Shown piece by piece: positions 43,961 through 53,727 of a DNA stretch of 64,000 nucleotides; position 1 is the first letter of the stretch; every line of letters begins with the position of its first letter. The DNA comes from Rhodanobacter sp. (lineage in GTDB: Bacteria; Pseudomonadota; Gammaproteobacteria; Xanthomonadales; Rhodanobacteraceae): contig JASBTI010000036.1 of the NCBI GenBank assembly GCA_030148505.1, forward strand, positions 1 to 64,000, in the 5' to 3' direction. Made by a program: the position numbers and the translations under genes. The notes below the pieces were generated by a model, which was given only the letters and a program-made list of their open reading frames with translations, did no database searches and had not been told where the DNA came from.

Positions 43961-46900
43961 ATGGGAATGGGAGGTCAGGGAAAGCTGGACGGAGAGCTCC
44001 GTGAACGCTTTTACCAGAGCGTGGCGGAAACGCTGACGTTGCTGCATGCGGCTCCTGGCCACGATCGGCGGCGGGCTTTACGAGAGGTCGCCAGCACCTT
44101 GGCAATGACCATGGATTTGCCGCTGGTCTGGATTGGGCGGCGGGACATGGGGCAATCCCGGCTGGAGATCATCGCCGCTGGTCCAGCAGCGGACTATGCC
44201 GCGTCGCTCCGGCTCAGCGACGATGAGAACGAGCCCGGGGGGCGCGGGCCGGTGGGCAGGGTGTTGCGTGAGGGTCGTGCGAGGGTAACCCGGGTGGATG
44301 CGCCGGAATACGCCCCCTGGCGTGGGGCGGCACGCCGGTTCGACTTCGGCTCGAGCATTGTGGCGGCGTCGGGGACCGCCGACGGCGGTCAACTCGCATT
44401 GGCAGTCTACTCGCGTGAAGCGGGTCCGGCCCTGACCGACGACTTGCTCGACTGGGCACAACGTCTGGCGGATGAACTGGCGCGCTTCTGGGACGACCAG
44501 GCCTTGCTGGAGCGCAACTTGCGGTTGAGTCGCTATCGCGATGCACATCGCACCATCCAGCGCGGCATGCTCGATCAGCCTGATCCTGCCGAAATTTACC
44601 AGATCCTGGCGAAAACCCTTGTAGAGGTGGCAGATGCTGCGGCCGTCGTGGTCTATGTGCCTGAGGGGGCGGTACTGCGACGGATTGTGCGGGTTGGCAC
44701 CGTTGCCGAGGTCATTGGTGAGCTGCCCGAGCCGCCCACACAGGCAGAGGGTCCGTCGATTTTGACGCCCACACTGACCTTTATGACGGGCGTTCCGACG
44801 GTGCGGATCCGGCCGTCCACGCATCCCGATGTATCTATCGCCTGGCGTACCGAACCACTTGCACGAATGGCGGCGATTGGTTGTTGGCCAGTTTTCTCGA
44901 GCCTCAGCGCCGAGGGACCGCCCGCTTCCGCGCCGGTAGCGGTATTTCTTGTTGTTACTGCCGAGAGCGAAGCCTTCGATGCCGACATGCGCAAGTTGCT
45001 CGATGAGATCGCGGACACGGCGGGTCTGGCGCTGCGGCAGCACAAACACCACCGCGCCCTGTTTGAGGAGCAGGAGCGTCAAACCTATCTGGCGCTGCAC
45101 GATGCATTGACGCATTTGCCCAATCGTCGGGCCCTGGACAATCATCTCGAGCGGGCCCTGGTCCGGGCGGAGCGGCATCAGCGACTGGTAGCCGTCGGAA
45201 TGTTGGATTTGGATGATCTCAAGCCTATCAATGATCGGTACGGGCACGCCGTCGGCGACAGCGTTCTGATCGAGGTGGCAGCGCGATTGCGCGATGCGCT
45301 TCGCTCCGAGGACTACGTGGCCCGGCTTGGGGGCGACGAGTTTGTGCTGGTGTTCGAGGATCTGGCCAGTGAAGCCGATCTGGATGTTCTGCTGGATCGT
45401 TTGGCGCAGTCACTGCAAAAGCCGATCGTGATCGGGGATGTGGTGATCAACGTCATGGTCAGCCTGGGTATTGCGATCTATCCCACCCATGCCGAGGCAC
45501 GCGGCGAGCAACTGTTGCGGCTCGCCGATCAAGCCATGTACGTCATGAAGTCCAACAAACAGCAGCGAACCAACTGGTGGGCATTGGCCTTTTCCGACAC
45601 GACGGCGGATTCGCTGGCGTCGGAAGGCATGGCCGTGCCGGAACCGTATGGCAAGCAGGCCGCCGCGCAATTGCGACCCTGCAGCAATGCATGGCAGTCC
45701 CAGTTGCCGAATCTGGTGGAGCGGTTTTACCTTGCGGTGTCCACACATCCGGGGCTGGCGGAGTTGCTTAAGGCGCTTCCGCCTCCAGCGGTGGATGCCT
45801 TCAAAGCACGGCTTGCGCGACATCTATGCACCTTGCTCTACCCTGAACTGGATTCGCAGGATCAGCGCACCGGTGCGGTCCGGGCGGGGATCTCCCATGC
45901 CGCCAGCGGGGTCGAGGAGATATGGCTGTTGCAGGCCATCTCGCAGTTACGAGACATACTTTCCGGTGCGCTTGGTTCCTGTATGCGCAGCGGTCGGAGC
46001 GCTTTGTCCATTCTGCTGCAGCGCCTTGATCTGGAGCAGCAGTGGCAACTGGAGAGTATGCGCGATCTTCAACGTCGGCGCGGTACGCTGCTGGCGAAGG
46101 TAAGCGCTGTCGCCTGGTCAGCGGACAGCGTTCCGCGACTCATTGAGGGTGTTGTGAGGATTTTGGCAACTCACGAGGAGATTGCTGCTTGCGCGGCATC
46201 GCGCCCTGATCGATCCGGGCAGTTGATTTGCGAAGCGGTGGCCGGTGTAGTGCCTGCGGAACATCTGCGGATAACGAACAGTGGCAACGCACCGCTGCTC
46301 AGGATCGTTGCCGGTGGTCCCGAGGGCGACGGTCCAGTGGGGCGTGCCTGGCGTACTGCCGAGATTCATCGCAGCGCGCACTATGGGAGCGACCCCGACA
46401 TGGCGCCATGGCGCGACACCGCGACACGCCATCGGGTGGTTTCCCTGGCCGCCATTCCGCTATGCATGGCTCCCCGCAAACCGCTGATGGTATTGACCTT
46501 GTACAGCTCCTACGCCGGTGGGCTGCGCAGCGAGGGTCAACGGGCTTTTGTACAGCACGTCAAGACGGTGCTGGACCTTGCCCTGATGCGTATGGGCGCC
46601 TCGTGGCTGGCCACGGCTCCATTGCCCTTTTTTGTGCGCGAGCGTTGGCGCGCCATGATCGCAACCGATGCGTTGCAGATGCACTATCAACCGATGGTCA
46701 GGTTTTCTGATGGTCAGGTTGCCGGGCTCGAAGCTTTGGCGCGATTGCGCGATGAGGTCGGGACCCTGCTGCCGCCAGCGACTTTCCTCCCGGCCTTGGG
46801 TGCCGATGATCTCATGCTGCTGTTCCGTGATGGCCTTGCTCAGGCGCTGGCATTCCGCCAAGCGCTTGCACAGCGTGGAGCGTTGCTGAGCATCTCGGTC

Positions 46901-47719
46901 AATGTGCCACCGGCGGCATTGCAGGATCAGCGTTATGCGGAAATGGCGCAGCGCGCCTTGCAAGCCGGCAGCTATCCTGCAGGCACCGTATTATTCGAGG
47001 TGCTGGAGTCCCCCGGTGAGAGGGAACAGCAGCCGGTGGCGAGGACGGGAGCCCAGTCACTCAACGCGCTGGGCGTTAGCCTGGTCGAGGATGTTCTGGC
47101 CGACGATTATCGCTCGTCGTTGCATCTGGAAGGTTCGTCGTTTGAGCGGATCAAGGTCGATCACACAATCATCATGCAGATGCGACATGATCCGCTGGGC
47201 ACCCTGCGCAAGTTGCGTCAATTGATCCGGGTCGGTCATGACATGGGGCTAGAGGTGGTGGTCGAAGGGCTTGAGTCGCCAGAGGTGATCGAGGCTGCAT
47301 CGATACTTGGGGCAGATTTTGGGCAAGGTTTTGCGCTAGCCCACCCAATGCCACCGGAAGCGATGTCCGTCTGGCTGGCCAGCTTTCAACCTGACGGTCC
47401 GGCCGCCCACCCGGTCAGTGGGCTTGGCGCGCTAGCTGCCGCGCTACGTTGGGGTGAAACGTTTGCGGAGTTGCCGAACGAGCCCCATTTCTACCACAGG
47501 CATGCACAGGCCAGCTGTATGGCAGGGGCTTATCTACGTCACGGAAAAGGCATTTCCGAGGTGCTGCGCAGCACGCACGAGGCCATGCACAACGCTGCCA
47601 GAGGCGGTCCCCTGGATCAGGAGTATTGTCGGCAAAGGGATCGGTTCCTCGCCTTGCTGGTCGAGCATCTACTTGATCAGCAACTTCGTCATGAGGGCAA
47701 CTCTTCTCCTGGAGTATGA
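43961..47719 (+). CDS. Multidomain c-di-GMP protein 1 (GAF-GAF-GGDEF-globin-like-GAF-EAL), EAL degenerate
   Basis: 1252 residues from the ATG at 43961 (GAAAGGG just upstream). Domains in order: two GAF-like regions (about 20-350), diguanylate cyclase with intact GGDEF at 457-461 and an upstream RxxD inhibitory site (RSED), a globin-coupled-sensor-like region at about 575-690 with His621 (ARHLCTLL) and His646, a third GAF (about 720-870), EAL from about 890, and a C-terminal helical tail. The EAL motif itself (924-926) is present, but the DDFGTG metal loop reads EDVLADDYRSS: Asp1044 is kept, the second Asp is Val1045 and the glycines are lost. Phosphodiesterase activity is therefore doubtful. 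It probably makes c-di-GMP under gas or redox control. The next gene is a close paralogue. Confidence 0.88.
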   Translation: MGMGGQGKLDGELRERFYQSVAETLTLLHAAPGHDRRRALREVASTLAMTMDLPLVWIGRRDMGQSRLEIIAAGPAADYAASLRLSDDENEPGGRGPVGRVLREGRARVTRVDAPEYAPWRGAARRFDFGSSIVAASGTADGGQLALAVYSREAGPALTDDLLDWAQRLADELARFWDDQALLERNLRLSRYRDAHRTIQRGMLDQPDPAEIYQILAKTLVEVADAAAVVVYVPEGAVLRRIVRVGTVAEVIGELPEPPTQAEGPSILTPTLTFMTGVPTVRIRPSTHPDVSIAWRTEPLARMAAIGCWPVFSSLSAEGPPASAPVAVFLVVTAESEAFDADMRKLLDEIADTAGLALRQHKHHRALFEEQERQTYLALHDALTHLPNRRALDNHLERALVRAERHQRLVAVGMLDLDDLKPINDRYGHAVGDSVLIEVAARLRDALRSEDYVARLGGDEFVLVFEDLASEADLDVLLDRLAQSLQKPIVIGDVVINVMVSLGIAIYPTHAEARGEQLLRLADQAMYVMKSNKQQRTNWWALAFSDTTADSLASEGMAVPEPYGKQAAAQLRPCSNAWQSQLPNLVERFYLAVSTHPGLAELLKALPPPAVDAFKARLARHLCTLLYPELDSQDQRTGAVRAGISHAASGVEEIWLLQAISQLRDILSGALGSCMRSGRSALSILLQRLDLEQQWQLESMRDLQRRRGTLLAKVSAVAWSADSVPRLIEGVVRILATHEEIAACAASRPDRSGQLICEAVAGVVPAEHLRITNSGNAPLLRIVAGGPEGDGPVGRAWRTAEIHRSAHYGSDPDMAPWRDTATRHRVVSLAAIPLCMAPRKPLMVLTLYSSYAGGLRSEGQRAFVQHVKTVLDLALMRMGASWLATAPLPFFVRERWRAMIATDALQMHYQPMVRFSDGQVAGLEALARLRDEVGTLLPPATFLPALGADDLMLLFRDGLAQALAFRQALAQRGALLSISVNVPPAALQDQRYAEMAQRALQAGSYPAGTVLFEVLESPGEREQQPVARTGAQSLNALGVSLVEDVLADDYRSSLHLEGSSFERIKVDHTIIMQMRHDPLGTLRKLRQLIRVGHDMGLEVVVEGLESPEVIEAASILGADFGQGFALAHPMPPEAMSVWLASFQPDGPAAHPVSGLGALAAALRWGETFAELPNEPHFYHRHAQASCMAGAYLRHGKGISEVLRSTHEAMHNAARGGPLDQEYCRQRDRFLALLVEHLLDQQLRHEGNSSPGV

Positions 47720-48006
47720 GACGTCGTCGTCGATTCCGTTGTTAGTGGCAGCGACCAGCCGGCAGGGGGGCACAACGTTCTCGTTTCGTCGAGTGGCAGT
47801 ACGCCTGCGCCGAGCCGATGGGAGCGACAGCGCAAATAGCGACTTTTTCACATGACGGCAGCCCCGTTCAATCTCGGGTAACCTGAGCAATCATAATGAC
47901 GCGTCTTCAGCCATGCAGCCCGACAGCTGCAGTGATGCGCGCCCTTGCAACCGTTGCCAGGGGCATCGACCGTCGTCATTAGATCTGGAACGGATCGGGG
48001 TAGCCC

Positions 48007-51000
48007 ATGTCGAAACGGAAACAGGTCTCCGAAGAGCTCAGCGAACGCTTCTATCAGAGCGTCGCAGAGACTTTGGCGCTACTGCATACCGCGCCCGGTT
48101 ACGACCGTCGCAAGGCACTCGCTGACGTTGCCGAAACGCTTGCCTCCATCATGGGGCTTCCGCTGGTCTGGATTGGCCGGCTGGAGCCGGATCAATGCGA
48201 TATCTCCGTGCTCGAGGCTGCCGGGCCGGCGGCAGCGTACGCGACTTCCTTGCAGCTGAGCATCGACGAACATGCGGCGGGGGGCAACGGGCCGGTGGCC
48301 CTTGCGCTGCGCGAAGGAGGTGCCAGAGCGACTTCGATTGACGCACCGGAGTTCTCGCCGTGGCGGGAGCAGGCGCGTCGATACGGTCTGCGTTCGTGCG
48401 TCGTGGCAGTATCGGCAACTCGTGACGATGGCTACATGGTGCTGGTTGCCTATGCGTTGCGGGGGGTGGAGACACGCAGTGACCCGTTGTTGGACTGGGC
48501 ACAGCGGCTGGCTGATGAGTTGGTGCGTTTCTGGGATCATCAGGCATTGCTTGAACGTAGTGTTCGGATGAATCGCTATCGGGACGCTCAGCGTACGATT
48601 CAACGTGCATTGCTTGATCAGCCGGACCCCGAAGCGGTGTATCGCACATTGGCACGGGCGTTGGCCGACATCGCAGGCGCCGCCGTGGTCGACGTGTACG
48701 CTGCTGACGATGCGGTGGGCGCAACGCAGGGAATGCTACGCCGGGTTGCCCTGGTCGGTCCGTTGGCGGGGGCCGTACGGGGTTTGCCGATGCCGCCGCA
48801 GCATAGCGACGAGCAGCCCGTTTCGACCCCGACGCTGGTTTTCATGCGCGGAACGCCGGTAGTCCGCACACGCCCTGCAACGCATCCGGAGCTGTCCGCA
48901 GCTTGGCGCAGTGGGCCGCTGTCCCGGACTGGCGCAATCGGCTGCTGGCCGATTTTTGCGGTCACCGAGAAAGATGCCGGTCCCCATCGCAAGCCGGCCG
49001 GCATCTTCATGGTCGTAACCGTCGAGGCCGATGCGTTCGATGCCGATCTGTGTCGCCTCCTCGACGAGATCGCAGAGGCAGCGGGGCTGGCATTACGACA
49101 GCACCGGCAGCGTCATGCCCTCCGCCAGGAGCAGGAACGCCAGACCTATCTGGCCTTGCACGATGACTTGACGAATCTACCCAACCGTCGCGCACTGGAC
49201 CGCCACCTCGAGGGGGTGTTGCTGCGTGCCGAGCAGCACGGCCGGATGGTCGCTGTGGGGTTGCTGGACATGGACGATCTCAAACCGATCAATGACCGTC
49301 ATGGGCATGCTGCAGGCGATCATGTGCTGGTCGAAGTTGCCACGCGGCTGCGTACCGGGCTTCGCTCCACCGACTATGTGGCCCGGCTTGGCGGGGATGA
49401 ATTCGTGCTGGTACTGGAGGAGCTCGAAAGCGAGGACGATCTGGATTTCCTGCTGGGCCGGGTATGGCATCGGCTGCAAATGCCGTTGGCCATTGCCGGC
49501 GATACCGAGCGGATTTCGGCCAGTCTAGGCATTGCCGTGTTTCCCCGCCATGCAAAGGCCAGTGGCGAACAGTTGCTGAGACGTGCCGACCAGGCGATGT
49601 ATCAGGTCAAATCCCAGAAAGAGGGGCGCGCGCGCTGGTGGTCGTTTCCCGCGCAACCGGCGTCGGCGGAGGATCATCCCGTAGAGCCGGAAGGTCCGAT
49701 TTTTTCGCCGTACGGTACCTCGGCTTCTGTGCACCTCGATGCATGGTTCCATGCACGTGAGTCACTGCTTCCATCGCTGCTGCAGGGCTTCCGTGCCGAA
49801 CTGTTGGCACATGAGGGCGTGGCCCAGCTGCTCGGCATGCTTCCCACGGCGGATGTGGAAGCCTTCACACGGCGCATGTATTGGCATCTGGAGACCTTGA
49901 TGCAGCCGGATCTGCAGCTGGCCGCACATCGCAGCATGGCGAGAAAATCCGGATTTTTCCATGCAGCTTGTGGTGTCGAGGAGGTCTGGCTGCTGGATGT
50001 GATGGAACGGCTGCGTGACCTTTTTTCGACCGGCATGGGTACGACCGCCCGCGGTTACAGGGGGGCGTGGCCGCTGAAGATCGTATTGCAACGACTGGCA
50101 CTGGACCGGCAGTGGCAGCTGGAAAGCATGCGTGAGCTGCAACGCCGGCGCGTCGCCATTATTGCCGAGCTCAATGCGCTGGCATGGTCTGCCGAGGGCT
50201 ATCTCGCGCTTATCCAGGGTGTCGTCGACAGCCTGGTCAATCATGACGAGATCATGGCCGTGGCGGTCGGTCGCCCCGACGTTTCCGGTGAATTGACCTA
50301 TGAGGCAGTTGCCGGCGATGCGATCGCGGACTACCTACGGGCACTAGGGAATGGGGAGGCAGCGGCGATCCGTGTCAATCAGGACAGCACGGAAGGCAAT
50401 GGCCCCAGCGGTCGGGCGTGGCGCACCGCGACCATCCAGCGTTGTTTTCATTACGGCAACGATCCGGCGATGGCCTGCTGGAGCGATCGGGCCATGCGTC
50501 TTGGCGTGGTTTCGAATATCGCCATTCCGTTATGCCCGATGCCAAATACGCCTGCCGCGGTATTGACCATCTACAGCTCCTACCCCGGGGGCTTTCAGGG
50601 AGAAGACCAACGGGCTTTTGTCGAACAGATCAAGACGGTGCTGGATTTGGCGCTGGCAAGACTGGTGCCGTCGCGACCAGGCACCGAATTGCTGCCGTTT
50701 TTCATGCGCGAACGGTGGCGGACGAGGGTTACGACCGAAGCACTGCGCATGCACTATCAACCGGTGGTGAGGTTGCACGACGGGCGCGTCACGGAGCTCG
50801 AGGCGCTAGCACGCTTGTGCGACAGCGACGATACCCTGGTGTTGCCGGGTAGGTTCTTGCAGGTGTTGCTGGACGAGGATCTGGTCCTGTTGTTTCGTCA
50901 CGGTTTGCAGCAGGCCACGGGATGTCGCGAAACGCTAAGGGCTGCCGGCTATCCCCTGGACATGTCCGTCAATGCGCCCGCCGCGGCCTTGCAGGACCAC

Positions 51001-51792
51001 CGGTACGCCGCGGTTGCCGCAGCAGTACTGGCCTCCAGCGATTGCCCGGCCGCGGCGCTACTTTTCGAGATTCTCGAGTCCCCCATGGGTACAGAACATT
51101 CGGAACCACTTGCCGAAAACGGCATGCAGGCGCTCAAGGCGCTCGGGGTGCGCCTGGTCGAGGACGATCTAGGGGCAGGTTACAGTTCCTTGATTCGTCT
51201 TCGTCACTGGCCCTTCGACCGGGTGAAAATCGACCAGGCCTTGGTCATGCAGGTCGTCGAGGACCCCTTGCGTACGTTGCGTTTTATTCGGCAGTTGATC
51301 CGCCTGGGCCATGACCTGGGTCTGGAGGTCGTAGTGGAGGGGTTGGAGACGCCTGGGCTGATCGAGGCGGCGTTGATCCTTGGCGCCGACCTTGGTCAGG
51401 GCTATGCACTGGCCCGTCCGATGCCACAGGAAGCCTTGTCGTCATGGTTGTCGCAGTTCCGCTCAGACCTGGATGCCATGCATCCGAAAACCGCACTCGG
51501 CGCCCTGGCCGGTACTTTGCATTGGGAAGAGCAGTTCGCAGCACTCCCGGCCGACGCGGCTTTCTGGCGACGGCATGCACAGGAGGACTCTGCCACAGGC
51601 AGTTATCTGGCGCGTAACAAGGCGATTTCCCAGGAGCTGGCGCAAAGCCATGCGGCCATGCATGAGGCTTCGGTTGCCGGACCGCTGGACCCATTTTATC
51701 GTCGTCAGCGCGACACATTTGTCTCCCTGATGATCGAGCACGTACGGTTGGCGGAGCGCATTCACGGTCGACAGGGGGCGATAGCCGCCTGA
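48007..51792 (+). CDS. Multidomain c-di-GMP protein 2 (GAF-GAF-GGDEF-globin-like-GAF-EAL)
   Basis: 1261 residues with the same domain order as its upstream neighbour, to which it is similar throughout (both begin with ERFYQSVAETL). GGDEF is intact at 462-466 with RSTD upstream as the inhibitory site. The globin-like region has His627 (YWHLETLM) and His652 at the same 25-residue spacing as in protein 1. The EAL domain looks competent: EAL at 932-934, SVNAP, LFEILES, the metal loop EDDLGAGYSS with Asp1053-Asp1054, KID and VVEGLET. It could be bifunctional. A strong hairpin follows the stop. The pair sits next to the integrated element, which begins 46 bp later. Confidence 0.9.
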   Translation: MSKRKQVSEELSERFYQSVAETLALLHTAPGYDRRKALADVAETLASIMGLPLVWIGRLEPDQCDISVLEAAGPAAAYATSLQLSIDEHAAGGNGPVALALREGGARATSIDAPEFSPWREQARRYGLRSCVVAVSATRDDGYMVLVAYALRGVETRSDPLLDWAQRLADELVRFWDHQALLERSVRMNRYRDAQRTIQRALLDQPDPEAVYRTLARALADIAGAAVVDVYAADDAVGATQGMLRRVALVGPLAGAVRGLPMPPQHSDEQPVSTPTLVFMRGTPVVRTRPATHPELSAAWRSGPLSRTGAIGCWPIFAVTEKDAGPHRKPAGIFMVVTVEADAFDADLCRLLDEIAEAAGLALRQHRQRHALRQEQERQTYLALHDDLTNLPNRRALDRHLEGVLLRAEQHGRMVAVGLLDMDDLKPINDRHGHAAGDHVLVEVATRLRTGLRSTDYVARLGGDEFVLVLEELESEDDLDFLLGRVWHRLQMPLAIAGDTERISASLGIAVFPRHAKASGEQLLRRADQAMYQVKSQKEGRARWWSFPAQPASAEDHPVEPEGPIFSPYGTSASVHLDAWFHARESLLPSLLQGFRAELLAHEGVAQLLGMLPTADVEAFTRRMYWHLETLMQPDLQLAAHRSMARKSGFFHAACGVEEVWLLDVMERLRDLFSTGMGTTARGYRGAWPLKIVLQRLALDRQWQLESMRELQRRRVAIIAELNALAWSAEGYLALIQGVVDSLVNHDEIMAVAVGRPDVSGELTYEAVAGDAIADYLRALGNGEAAAIRVNQDSTEGNGPSGRAWRTATIQRCFHYGNDPAMACWSDRAMRLGVVSNIAIPLCPMPNTPAAVLTIYSSYPGGFQGEDQRAFVEQIKTVLDLALARLVPSRPGTELLPFFMRERWRTRVTTEALRMHYQPVVRLHDGRVTELEALARLCDSDDTLVLPGRFLQVLLDEDLVLLFRHGLQQATGCRETLRAAGYPLDMSVNAPAAALQDHRYAAVAAAVLASSDCPAAALLFEILESPMGTEHSEPLAENGMQALKALGVRLVEDDLGAGYSSLIRLRHWPFDRVKIDQALVMQVVEDPLRTLRFIRQLIRLGHDLGLEVVVEGLETPGLIEAALILGADLGQGYALARPMPQEALSSWLSQFRSDLDAMHPKTALGALAGTLHWEEQFAALPADAAFWRRHAQEDSATGSYLARNKAISQELAQSHAAMHEASVAGPLDPFYRRQRDTFVSLMIEHVRLAERIHGRQGAIAA

Positions 51793-51795
51793 AAC

Positions 51796-51827
51796 GCCAA
51801 AGGGTCCGGCAAGTCGGACCCTTTGGC
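51796..51827 (+). terminator. Hairpin terminator after c-di-GMP gene 2
   Basis: A 13-bp perfect stem GCCAAAGGGTCCG / CGGACCCTTTGGC with a 6-nt loop lies 4 nt after the stop codon. The T-tract is weak, but the stem is very stable. It lies 11 bp before the left end of the integrated element. Confidence 0.75.
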
Positions 51828-51837
51828 ATCGATTCAG

Positions 51838-51887
51838 TGGTGGGCGGTGCAAGGATCGAACTTGCGACACCTGCCGTGTGAAGGCAG
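51838..51887. repeat. Left attachment site (50-bp direct repeat, tRNA-Val 3' fragment)
   Basis: Identical over 50 bp to 60013-60062; the next base on either side differs. It contains the complement of the T arm, variable loop, anticodon 3' stem and CCA of tRNA-Val(CAC), but lacks the 5' half, so it cannot be a functional tRNA. Confidence 0.95.
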
Positions 51888-51968
51888 ATTTTAGGGGTAT
51901 CCAGAAGTCTCAAGTTGTTGAAAACCTTGATTTGACGCTATCCGTGAACCCCTAGTAATCCCCCCATG

Positions 51969-51993
51969 TTTTCCGTACTCTTTCCGTACTGGC
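51969..51993 (+). repeat. Left subterminal repeat with two TTTCCGTACT boxes
   Basis: Two TTTCCGTACT decamers lie 11 bp apart start to start and end in GGC. The same 25 bp, with one C-to-T change, occur at 59945-59969 near the right end in the same orientation. The position beside the integrase start and near both attachment sites fits integrase arm-type or excisionase/AlpA binding sites. Confidence 0.75.
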
Positions 51994-52011
51994 GATTTTG
52001 AGGGTGAAATC

Positions 52012-53181
52012 ATGGAACTGGGCACGGTCCGAAGTCGCGAAAAACTCAAGCCACAACGTGAGCCGTACTGGCAGAAATTGGCGGTGGGTCAGCACCTGGG
52101 CTTTCGTCCGTCGAGTGCCGGCGGTGGCGGTACGTGGATCGCCCGCTTCTATGACCCCGACACCGGCAAGAAGCCCTTGCAGTCGCTGGGCGCTTTCGAT
52201 CATCTGCCGGCATCCGAGCGGTTCACTGCCGCGTCCAAGGCGGCGCGGGAATGGTTCAAGCACCTGTCCAGCGGCGGCGCGCACGAAACCATCACTGTTG
52301 GCCAAGCCTGTGAGCGGTACGTGGAGCACTTGAGCCGCGACAAGGGCGAGGTGAAAGCCAATGAAGCCCGCGCCCGGTTCCGGCGCTTTGTCGACGCCGA
52401 TCCGATCGCATCCATTGAGCTGCCGAAGTTGAAGAAGGTGCATCTGCTGGAGTGGCGTCGACGGCTCACTGCCGCCCCGGCTGTCATTGCCAATCGCAAG
52501 GGTGGCAAGCCGACCCGCAAGCGGTCGCCGGCCACCATCAACCGCGATATGGTGCCAGTACGCGCGGCGCTGAATCTGGCGCTGGCGGACGGCTATGCAC
52601 TATCGGCGCTGGCATGGCGTGCGGCACTGAAACCGCTGGAATCGAGCGGGAGGCGCACCGTGTACCTTGATCGTGTCCAACGCCGCGCCCTGCTGGACAA
52701 GCTGCCGGAGGATGTCGCCACGTTCATCACGGCACTGTGTCTGCTGCCGATCCGTCCGGGTGCGCTGGCTGGTCTGACCGTGCGCGACTTCGATGCCCGG
52801 CAAAAGACCCTGCGAATTCACCACGACAAAGCCGGCGGTGGACGTACCATCCTGCTGCCTGACGCGACCGTCAAGCATCTGCGTGCATCTGCACGCGGAA
52901 AGCTGCCGACCGCACCCCTGTTCGCCCGATGGGACGGCAAGGCATGGGACAAGGAAATGTGGAAGAAGCCAATCAAGGAAGCCATGGCGGCGGCTGAGCT
53001 GCCGGAGTCCGCCAGCGCGTACACGCTACGCCATAGCGTCATCACCGATCTGGTCACCGAAGGTCTGGACCTGTTCACCGTGGCGCAAATAAGCGGTACG
53101 TCCGTCGCCATGATCGAAAAGCATTACGGCCACCTGCAACGCGACCGCGCTGCCAAGGCGCTGGCCGGACTGGCGCTGTGA
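52012..53181 (+). CDS. Tyrosine recombinase (site-specific integrase)
   Basis: 389 residues. N-terminal arm-binding part (about 1-90), core-binding SAM-like domain (about 90-180, GQACERYVEHLSRDKGEVKA) and catalytic domain from about 210. Catalytic Arg248 is in LLPIRPGALAGL, the second box reads YTLRHSVITDL (Arg340-His341) and the nucleophile Tyr372 is in AMIEKHYGHLQRD. The usual first His of HxxR is Tyr337 and the later GH is GT (ISGTSVAMIE), a variant seen in this integrase group. It lies next to the left attachment site, at the opposite end from the intact tRNA, and reads into the element. Confidence 0.93.
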   Translation: MELGTVRSREKLKPQREPYWQKLAVGQHLGFRPSSAGGGGTWIARFYDPDTGKKPLQSLGAFDHLPASERFTAASKAAREWFKHLSSGGAHETITVGQACERYVEHLSRDKGEVKANEARARFRRFVDADPIASIELPKLKKVHLLEWRRRLTAAPAVIANRKGGKPTRKRSPATINRDMVPVRAALNLALADGYALSALAWRAALKPLESSGRRTVYLDRVQRRALLDKLPEDVATFITALCLLPIRPGALAGLTVRDFDARQKTLRIHHDKAGGGRTILLPDATVKHLRASARGKLPTAPLFARWDGKAWDKEMWKKPIKEAMAAAELPESASAYTLRHSVITDLVTEGLDLFTVAQISGTSVAMIEKHYGHLQRDRAAKALAGLAL

Positions 53182-53296
53182 GTTGCACATCATGCGACGC
53201 CAGCATGAAGAATCGGGCCTGGCCCGGTAAGCGGCGGCACCGGGTGTTAGTGGCACCCGGTCCGCCTTCCACAACCGTTCGATAGGAGAACGATCA

Positions 53297-53455
53297 ATGG
53301 CAACTGAAAGCGTAACGGATCAACAGGCAATTTGCGGTGACGAGATCGAGGAGGAGTTTCTGCGGGTGTGGTGTCAGCTGGACGTAACCGGCAAGCAACT
53401 GACGATGATCGCCCTGCGGGACATGCTGCGGGAAGGCCAGGGGTGCAGGTCATGA
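53297..53455 (+). CDS. 52-residue protein of unknown function
   Basis: A short acidic protein (MATESVTDQQAICGDEIEEE followed by FLRVWCQLDVTGKQ). It has a strong AGGAGA ribosome binding site 7 nt before the ATG at 53297, and its stop overlaps the next start as ATGA. Those two signals, not any family resemblance, are why I call it. No membrane segment. Probably a small regulatory or accessory protein of the element. Confidence 0.65.
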   Translation: MATESVTDQQAICGDEIEEEFLRVWCQLDVTGKQLTMIALRDMLREGQGCRS

Positions 53456-53727
53456 GCGAACTGCACCAATGCCTGCTGAGGGCGCGCCTTCGTGAAAAAA
53501 TGGGCTGGAAAGCGCCGGCCGCCAAGCTGACGGTCGTCGGCAAACCGGTGCCAATGCCAACCCCCGCTGAAACCTTCCGCGACGCATCCGCGTCCATTGG
53601 CGACTTCGCGCAACGCTGGCGCGATGGCACCGCAACACTGTCAGAAATCGATGACGCCGATATCCAGCTCCTGAGCATGCGTCGATTGCTGAAGGAGAAA
53701 AGGCAGGTGATGGGGGTGCCGGCATGA
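53452..53727 (+). CDS. 91-residue element protein of unknown function
   Basis: Starts at the ATG at 53452 inside the previous stop (ATGA); the longer frame to 53368 is shadow of the preceding gene. Predicted mostly helical and basic (MSELHQCLLRARLREKMGWK), with a C-terminal helix DIQLLSMRRLLKEKRQ. No family recognised. Its own stop overlaps the next gene's ATG, so five consecutive small genes look like one translationally coupled block. Confidence 0.65.
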   Translation: MSELHQCLLRARLREKMGWKAPAAKLTVVGKPVPMPTPAETFRDASASIGDFAQRWRDGTATLSEIDDADIQLLSMRRLLKEKRQVMGVPA

